From: Rhodanobacteraceae bacterium
GTDB taxonomy: Bacteria > Pseudomonadota > Gammaproteobacteria > Xanthomonadales > Rhodanobacteraceae
NCBI GenBank assembly: GCA_012270595.1
Contig: JAAXIA010000136.1
Span: 1-10,837, forward strand
Length of the DNA stretch: 10,837 bases
Direction of reading: 5' to 3'
Below the pieces are notes generated by a model. That model was not told the DNA's origin, ran no database searches, and worked only from the letters and a program-made list of their open reading frames with translations. This document shows positions 7,369 to 10,837 of the stretch, piece after piece; the stretch's first letter is position 1, and each line of letters begins with the position of its first letter. Both the position numbers and the translations under genes were made by a program.

Positions 7369-8331
7369 CTATACTGTCCCCCCATTGCCACAAACCATAC
7401 CTTCATCTGGACAGATTCCCGGATCAATCTGCACCGTCACATGACCAATCTGATAACGATCACGCAACAATTGCCGAATCAACACTAACATTGCTGCGCT
7501 CTGCGCAGCATCGGCCAGTTCAAGATGCAAAGTCGCCAGGCGCGAGCCGGAAGCCAGTTGCCACACATGCAGATGATGAATGCCCGTCATGACAGGGGAA
7601 GCGTCGAGTAATGTCTGTGTTACTTCGTCACAATCCACGTCGTCCGGCACCCCTTCCAGCAGAATGTGAGCAGATTGCCGCAACAAGCGCCAAGCACTGT
7701 GGAGGATCAACAAGGCCACCAGCAGCGAGAGTAGTGGATCGCTCCAGTTCCAACCCAGATAACGCACAGCCAGAGCAGCCAGCACCGCACCAAGCGAGCC
7801 AAACAGGTCACCCAGCACATGCAATCTGGCTGCGCTCATATTCACATCATCATGTGCATGACCGTGCAGGAGACGCAACACCAAGAGGTTAAACACCAGC
7901 CCCAGCAATGCGACCATCAGCATCACCCCAGAAAGGATATGATTCCTGTTCCATTGCAGCAGGCGAACCAATGCCTCCCAGGCGATAAAGCCCACCAGAA
8001 GACACTGAGCCAGGGCACCGATGAAGCCGGCCAGTACGTCACTACGCCCGTAACCGTAAGTGTGTCGCGCATCAACCGGCCGCTGTGCCACCCAAGCCCC
8101 CAAAAAAGCCAGCAGCAAGGCCAGTGCATCTATCAGCAGATGCACGGCATCGGCCAGAAGCGCCAATGATCCAGACCACCAAGCACCTACGAACTCGATA
8201 ATCAGCATGGCCAGCGTCAGGGAAAAAGCCACTAATAAAGTGCGTGGAGGCGCGGATGAAAGCCCGAACCCATGGTGACGGCAAGCCCTGTCACCATGGG
8301 TTTCAGGGCGATGAACATGTGCACGGCTCAT
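7369..8331 (-). CDS. cation diffusion facilitator metal exporter (CzcD/ZitB type)
   Basis: A 320-residue CDF inner-membrane protein that exports Zn(II), and perhaps Cd(II) or Co(II), in exchange for protons. Six hydrophobic helices span about 31-225. The transport site is visible as His64 and Asp68 in LLADAVHLLID (TM2) and His171 and Asp175 in HVLGD (TM5). This His/Asp pairing is typical of zinc-type ZitB/CzcD members. A short His-containing N-terminus (His5, His7, His12, His19, His20) and His158/His160 in the TM4-TM5 loop fit metal handling. The cytoplasmic domain (about 226-305) is normal. ATG 8331 is preferred over a TTG at 8346; no strong ribosome site precedes either. It follows the merC-like gene by 51 bp and has its own likely promoter. 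Confidence 0.93.
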   Translation of the reverse strand: MSRAHVHRPETHGDRACRHHGFGLSSAPPRTLLVAFSLTLAMLIIEFVGAWWSGSLALLADAVHLLIDALALLLAFLGAWVAQRPVDARHTYGYGRSDVLAGFIGALAQCLLVGFIAWEALVRLLQWNRNHILSGVMLMVALLGLVFNLLVLRLLHGHAHDDVNMSAARLHVLGDLFGSLGAVLAALAVRYLGWNWSDPLLSLLVALLILHSAWRLLRQSAHILLEGVPDDVDCDEVTQTLLDASPVMTGIHHLHVWQLASGSRLATLHLELADAAQSAAMLVLIRQLLRDRYQIGHVTVQIDPGICPDEGMVCGNGGTV

Positions 8332-8361
8332 ATACACGACACACAAAAAGATGTGCCGGCC

Positions 8362-8370
8362 ATTATACCA
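8362..8370 (-). promoter_or_regulatory. extended -10 promoter for the CDF exporter
   Basis: In the 51-bp gap between the merC-like stop and the CDF start, the minus strand reads TGGTATAAT, a perfect extended -10 element (TGn plus TATAAT). No -35 match is evident, as is usual for extended -10 promoters. It would place transcription start about 24 nt before ATG 8331, so the exporter could be expressed independently of the upstream operator. Confidence 0.5.
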
Positions 8371-8382
8371 ACGCCCAAAAGA

Positions 8383-8829
8383 TTATGATTCGACTTTGCG
8401 ACGTAAACTAAAGCTATGGACATGGCCAGCTTGACGATCCAACCGCATGTTTACAATACTCGATACGGCGACCATCAAGCCACCGCAGGTTACCATGACC
8501 TTATGCAACACGATCGAATAGTCCTCCGCATAGAGCACACCAACCGCCATCACGATTAACCCGGGAACGGCCCAGGCAAACGGCAGCAATCGCCGGTGAC
8601 GACGGAAGCTGATAAACAATGAGGTCAGGACCAATACGCAGGCGATCAGCAAAAACCTGTGCATAAAGACCTCGTTACTAGCAAACCCCAAGCCCAACAG
8701 GGGCAACAAGGTCATCACAAACGGATGCACAATGCAGTGGATGGCACACAAAAAAGAAGCAATATCACCAAGACGTTCGGCCACGTTCAAAAAGCGATTT
8801 TTCGCCAGTTTTGCAGAAGTTATTGACAT
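8383..8829 (-). CDS. MerC-domain membrane protein
   Basis: A 148-residue inner-membrane protein with four hydrophobic segments (about 24-48, 54-74, 81-100 and 107-127), matching the MerC family. The metal-binding motif of the first helix is Phe27-Leu-Cys28-Ala-Ile-His-Cys32, followed by a Pro36. MerC transports mercuric ion in mer operons, but homologues outside mer operons are common and may move other soft or divalent metals. Here no merA, merP or merR lies nearby, while zur lies directly upstream and a CDF pump downstream, so a role in zinc handling is more likely (inference). ATG 8829 is chosen because GAGGG precedes it by 7 nt; an upstream in-frame start at 8856 lacks this. Confidence 0.87.
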   Translation of the reverse strand: MSITSAKLAKNRFLNVAERLGDIASFLCAIHCIVHPFVMTLLPLLGLGFASNEVFMHRFLLIACVLVLTSLFISFRRHRRLLPFAWAVPGLIVMAVGVLYAEDYSIVLHKVMVTCGGLMVAVSSIVNMRLDRQAGHVHSFSLRRKVES

Positions 8830-8870
8830 TCGATAACCCTCATCAGTCTGGTTCAAGTCAACATAGAAGT

Positions 8871-8893
8871 GTTACAATATACTATATCGTAAC
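8871..8893. promoter_or_regulatory. Zur-box-like operator upstream of the merC-like gene
   Basis: A 23-bp near-perfect dyad has outer arms GTTAC and GTAAC and AT-rich inner arms ATATA and TATAT around a central C (8882). Only one outer-arm pair and the centre break the symmetry. This size and composition resemble the Zur-box of gammaproteobacteria (GTTATA-type half sites). It sits 41 bp upstream of the merC start and immediately downstream of zur. It also contains TATAGT and TATATT on the minus strand, so a bound repressor would cover the likely -10. Binding by this Zur is inferred. Confidence 0.72.
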
Positions 8894-8906
8894 TGATGTG
8901 CACGAC

Positions 8907-8928
8907 TTCAGAGCACTAGTGCTCTGAA
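8907..8928. repeat. perfect 22-bp palindrome after zur
   Basis: Arms TTCAGAGCACT and AGTGCTCTGAA are exact reverse complements with no spacer. It lies 15 bp after the zur stop and 13 bp before the Zur-box. As RNA it would fold into a strong hairpin, which could end or stabilise the zur transcript. There is no T-tract after it on the minus strand; instead a seven-T run lies before it. A protein-binding site is the alternative. Confidence 0.5.
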
Positions 8929-8943
8929 ATCATAAAAAAATTA

Positions 8944-9444
8944 CTATGAGAGGCAACGTTTACAGATACCGTGAACTTCAAGGATCTGCGTCTGCGGAGA
9001 AAAGCCGGACTCCTTGGCCCGGGTGTCAATCAACTCGAACACATGCCTATCGTACATTTCCTCAGCGTTGGAGCACACATCACAAATCAAAAACGGTGTC
9101 TGATGTCTCTGATTCATGTGATGACACAAAACGTAAGCTTTTATCGATTCCAGCTTATGGATAAATTGGTTTTCCAGCAAAAAATCCAAGGCGCGATACA
9201 CCGTTGGCGGTGCTGCATGGTCGTGCTTTTCACGAAGTTTATCAAGCAAATCGTAGGCTTTTACCGGTTTCTCGGCAGTGACAATCAGACTCAGAACCTC
9301 ACGGCGGAGTGGAGTCATGCGCAAACCCCGAACATCACAAATACGCTCTATGGCTGCTAATTGCGAATGAAGCAATTCACCAAAGTAATGGTAGGCTCGC
9401 GGTTTGCGAGCATTCAGTTTATGAACAGCACTTTGCACGGACAT
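8944..9444 (-). CDS. zur: zinc uptake regulator Zur (Fur family)
   Basis: A 166-residue Fur-family repressor, closest in pattern to E. coli Zur, which binds operators when loaded with zinc. The winged-helix part contains LRMTPLRREVL (41-51) and the recognition helix APPTVYRALDFLL (78-90). The regulatory part has HKLES (96-100), a Cys-His-His cluster (107-109), His114, Cys121-x-x-Cys124, His158-Gly, and Cys161-x-x-Cys164. The two CxxC pairs match the structural zinc site. The Cys-His-His cluster and the Leu-Glu-Ser region fit Zur better than Fur. Start is uncertain: ATG 9444 lies directly against GAGGGA, while a GTG at 9438 has that site 6 nt away. It heads the likely zinc block with the merC-like and CDF genes behind it. 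Confidence 0.92.
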   Translation of the reverse strand: MSVQSAVHKLNARKPRAYHYFGELLHSQLAAIERICDVRGLRMTPLRREVLSLIVTAEKPVKAYDLLDKLREKHDHAAPPTVYRALDFLLENQFIHKLESIKAYVLCHHMNQRHQTPFLICDVCSNAEEMYDRHVFELIDTRAKESGFSPQTQILEVHGICKRCLS

Positions 9445-9483
9445 TCCCTCGAAAATGTATGAATTACACCACAATCAATGTGG

Positions 9484-9502
9484 ACGATATATACGAAGTA
9501 CC
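9484..9502. promoter_or_regulatory. degenerate Zur-box-like site upstream of zur
   Basis: ACGATATA (9484-9491), an 8-mer also present in the minus-strand reading of the operator at 8871-8893, is followed by a partly matching right arm ending GTACC, with one base missing at the centre. It is 40 bp before zur ATG 9444, about the same distance as the operator from merC. Zur autoregulation is possible, but the dyad is poor. Confidence 0.22.
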
Positions 9503-10010
9503 GCTTACTTCAAAGAAAGGCCTGAGAAGCGACCTTAGTTCCCCCCAGCGAGGGAAAGCCCTCATCACATCCAAGCCTAAGGCACTATTCTACTTAACTA
9601 TATTACATTATGCTACGTTGGGCTTTTTTTAGCGCTAAGTTTAGAAGAGAAAAACTTCGGGCAGGCCAAATAAAGAATCACATTTCCTGACGCCTGTTCA
9701 CGATCCATGCAAGAAGCCAGATGCTGGTTCATGAAAAAACTTATGCTGCGCTCGTGTAAGCAAAAAAGTCTTATGAGCAGATTCTGGCCGCTGCTGGAGC
9801 CTGTGCGCATAAGCAGCCAGGCCATGCAAGATTGACTTAAAGTCGAGTTATTCCGAGATGTTTTGTACCTGACTGTGCGCTGGTTGTCAGTGGCGGGCGC
9901 TTACCAAGCGAAAAAACTTTCCCAAGTGGTCTACGGCGTATGCGACCTTTGCCAAACTTCGGAGTGCCCAATCCCGATTGGGGCTAAGCACCCTTGGAAC
10001 GGTCTTTTAA
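9503..10010. other. gene-poor region, no intact gene recognised
   Basis: Only short open frames are present. One (9863-10072, +) would encode 69 residues with Cys-Asp-Leu-Cys and a further Cys six residues on, but it has no recognised homologue pattern. A 42-codon frame at 9706-9834 (+) is likewise unrecognised. Small hairpins occur at 9550-9563 (GAGGG/CCCTC, 4-nt loop) and 9967-9982 (CCCAATC/GATTGGG, 2-nt spacer), and a seven-T run at 9624-9630. The stretch probably belongs to the same decayed insertion as the endolysin remnant. Confidence 0.4.
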
Positions 10011-10291
10011 AAAAATCACCTTGGCGAGGTGCACAAGACCCGCGAGGCGTGCGAGAACTGGAGCTGTGGTGAAGAAAAGATGGACGAAGCCTTCCTTGAG
10101 ATACTTGACATTGTGCGGTCCATTGCGGACACACCCATGGTAATCAACTCTGAGTATCGTTAGTTGCTGGTCGCGGTCCGGGGAAGTCCTGTGTTTTATC
10201 GCTTATCCTGCACTGGTTTATGAGCACACGGATAGGAGCTACAAGCATTGTTACAGCGAACACAGACAACCAGCTTCGGAAGGTGACATGG
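10011..10291 (+). pseudogene. decayed phage-type M15 peptidase (endolysin) remnant
   Basis: Three stretches in order resemble an M15-family peptidoglycan peptidase of the short phage type. The first (10050-10160) reads CENWSCGEEKM then DEAFLEILDIVR and MVINSEYR, matching the usual Cys-Gly, Phe-Leu-x-x-Leu-Asp and INSGYR segments, with Gly changed to Glu and a TAG at 10161. The second (10176-10205), in the same frame past the stop, reads VRGSPVFYRL, where family members have VGGSPxSxHL; the zinc-binding His is Arg. The third (10223-10291), in a different frame, reads STRIGATSIVTANTD...VTW, matching the family end (TRIGIAxxFxHxDxD...xTW) with the catalytic His/Asp replaced. About 20 codons between the second and third parts are missing. 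Stops, frameshift, deletion and lost ligands argue for a dead gene. Confidence 0.58.
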
Positions 10292-10704
10292 CCGGAAATG
10301 CACAAGTGGTTTTCCATAAGCATTAACGCACAGGCGGCAGCCTCAGGCAGGTTCTTGGATCGTGGCGGCGCAGAGCCTAAAGAGTACGGATATGGCCAAT
10401 CAAGAAGGGATATGACGCTGGCAAGAAGGTATTAAGGGTCCAGGCGGCAACTTGCGCTGGAATCGCAAACCTTGCCGCACTTTGCTGACGGTAACCAAGC
10501 AAGCATCAACGGTATAGACAACCGACTGAGAGACTACCTTGCAGGGCGCTGGCACGTTCCAGGGCAGAACTCCAGGGCAAGGTGTTGGCCGGCGGCGGCT
10601 AGTGTGGGCCTTGAGCTTTCCCAAGGCATGCAAAGGCTCTTAAAGTACCCGCGTGATAGCGTCACACGTGCCAGATCCACGCATCCATGCCGTTTCAACC
10701 AGTT
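10292..10704. other. region after the endolysin remnant, no intact gene seen
   Basis: All frames are broken into short pieces. The frames at 10472-10708 (+) and 10400-10633 (-) look like chance openings, without ribosome sites or recognisable motifs. A protein-like patch Lys-Lys-Gly-Tyr-Asp-Ala-Gly-Lys-Lys is read near 10405 but stops soon after. It may be further prophage debris. Confidence 0.35.
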
Positions 10705-10836
10705 TTAGGGTAAGGGTGGCGGTCGAGAGCGGCGCTTGCGCAGTAACATCACCAGCCAACCAAACGGCCCCAGAAGCAAAGCCCAGGCAACCCCCTCGCC
10801 CAGACGCCTACGCCACCAGCCCAGCAATACGCCGCC
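10705..10836 (-). CDS. C-terminal end of a membrane protein (partial)
   Basis: The minus strand is open from the window edge to a TAA at 10705-10707, giving 43 residues. It reads Leu-Leu-Gly-Trp-Trp-Arg-Arg-Arg, then the hydrophobic stretch VAWALLLGPFGWLVMLL, then a basic Arg/Pro-rich end. This looks like the last transmembrane helix and cytoplasmic tail of a small membrane protein, continuing beyond the window. GC-rich third positions support coding. The family is not recognised. Confidence 0.45.
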   Translation of the reverse strand, partial: GGVLLGWWRRRLGEGVAWALLLGPFGWLVMLLRKRRSRPPPLP

Positions 10837-10837
10837 C

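Noticed and set aside
8383..8829. Mercury-resistance operon
   Set aside because: Only a MerC-domain gene is present; no merR, merT, merP or merA is visible, and a Fur-type zinc regulator is next door.
9550..9630. Hairpin GAGGG/CCCTC followed by a distant T-run, considered as a terminator
   Set aside because: The T-run starts about 60 nt after the hairpin and no gene ends just upstream on the plus strand.
9613..9825. Minus-strand 70-codon frame upstream of zur, considered as a transposase or holin fragment
   Set aside because: No transposase or holin motif, no ribosome site and no inverted repeats around it.
9475..10837. CRISPR array, tRNA gene or insertion sequence with terminal repeats in the gene-poor end
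   Set aside because: No regularly spaced repeats, no tRNA-like cloverleaf and no paired terminal inverted repeats could be found by eye.

Overview
The window reads as chromosomal DNA of a gammaproteobacterium. It carries a YehS (DUF1456) protein, an E. coli-type Zur, a POT peptide transporter, a MerC-domain protein and a short 30S ribosomal protein of the THX family. The species cannot be named from the sequence. GC content is moderate, genes are tightly packed up to about 9.45 kb, and most lie on the minus strand.

Layout. An aldehyde dehydrogenase of the ALDH superfamily (69-1499, +) converges on a two-gene minus-strand operon: yehS (2283-2849) followed by a YdcF/ElyC-type DUF218 membrane protein (1537-2280). 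A small exported protein with a Tyr-His-Cys / Arg-Trp-Tyr-Gly motif (3012-3323, -) has its own intrinsic terminator. Next come a proton-dependent oligopeptide (POT/PTR2) transporter (3530-5107, -) and, divergent from it across a 352-bp intergenic region, a ClC-type chloride/proton antiporter with a histidine-rich tail (5460-6905, +). A THX-like ribosomal protein (7063-7248, -) follows.

The best-supported functional unit is a minus-strand zinc-homeostasis block. In transcription order it is zur (9444-8944), a 23-bp near-perfect dyad that looks like a Zur operator (8871-8893), a MerC-family membrane protein (8829-8383) and a cation-diffusion-facilitator metal exporter (8331-7369). The CDF gene also has its own extended -10 promoter in the 51-bp gap behind merC. 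Zur-controlled merC and a separately driven exporter would therefore be possible, which matters because placing an efflux pump under a zinc-starvation repressor would be paradoxical.

From about 9475 to 10704 there is no intact gene. This stretch holds a decayed phage-type M15 peptidase (endolysin) remnant at about 10011-10291, with stop codons, a frameshift and lost metal ligands, so the region is probably an old prophage scar. The window closes with the C-terminal end of a minus-strand membrane protein (10705-10836).

The strongest candidates for follow-up are the Zur operator with its merC-CDF operon, the perfect 22-bp palindrome beside it, the exported YHC protein, and the endolysin remnant. 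I do not see a convincing unknown multigene defence or mobile system.
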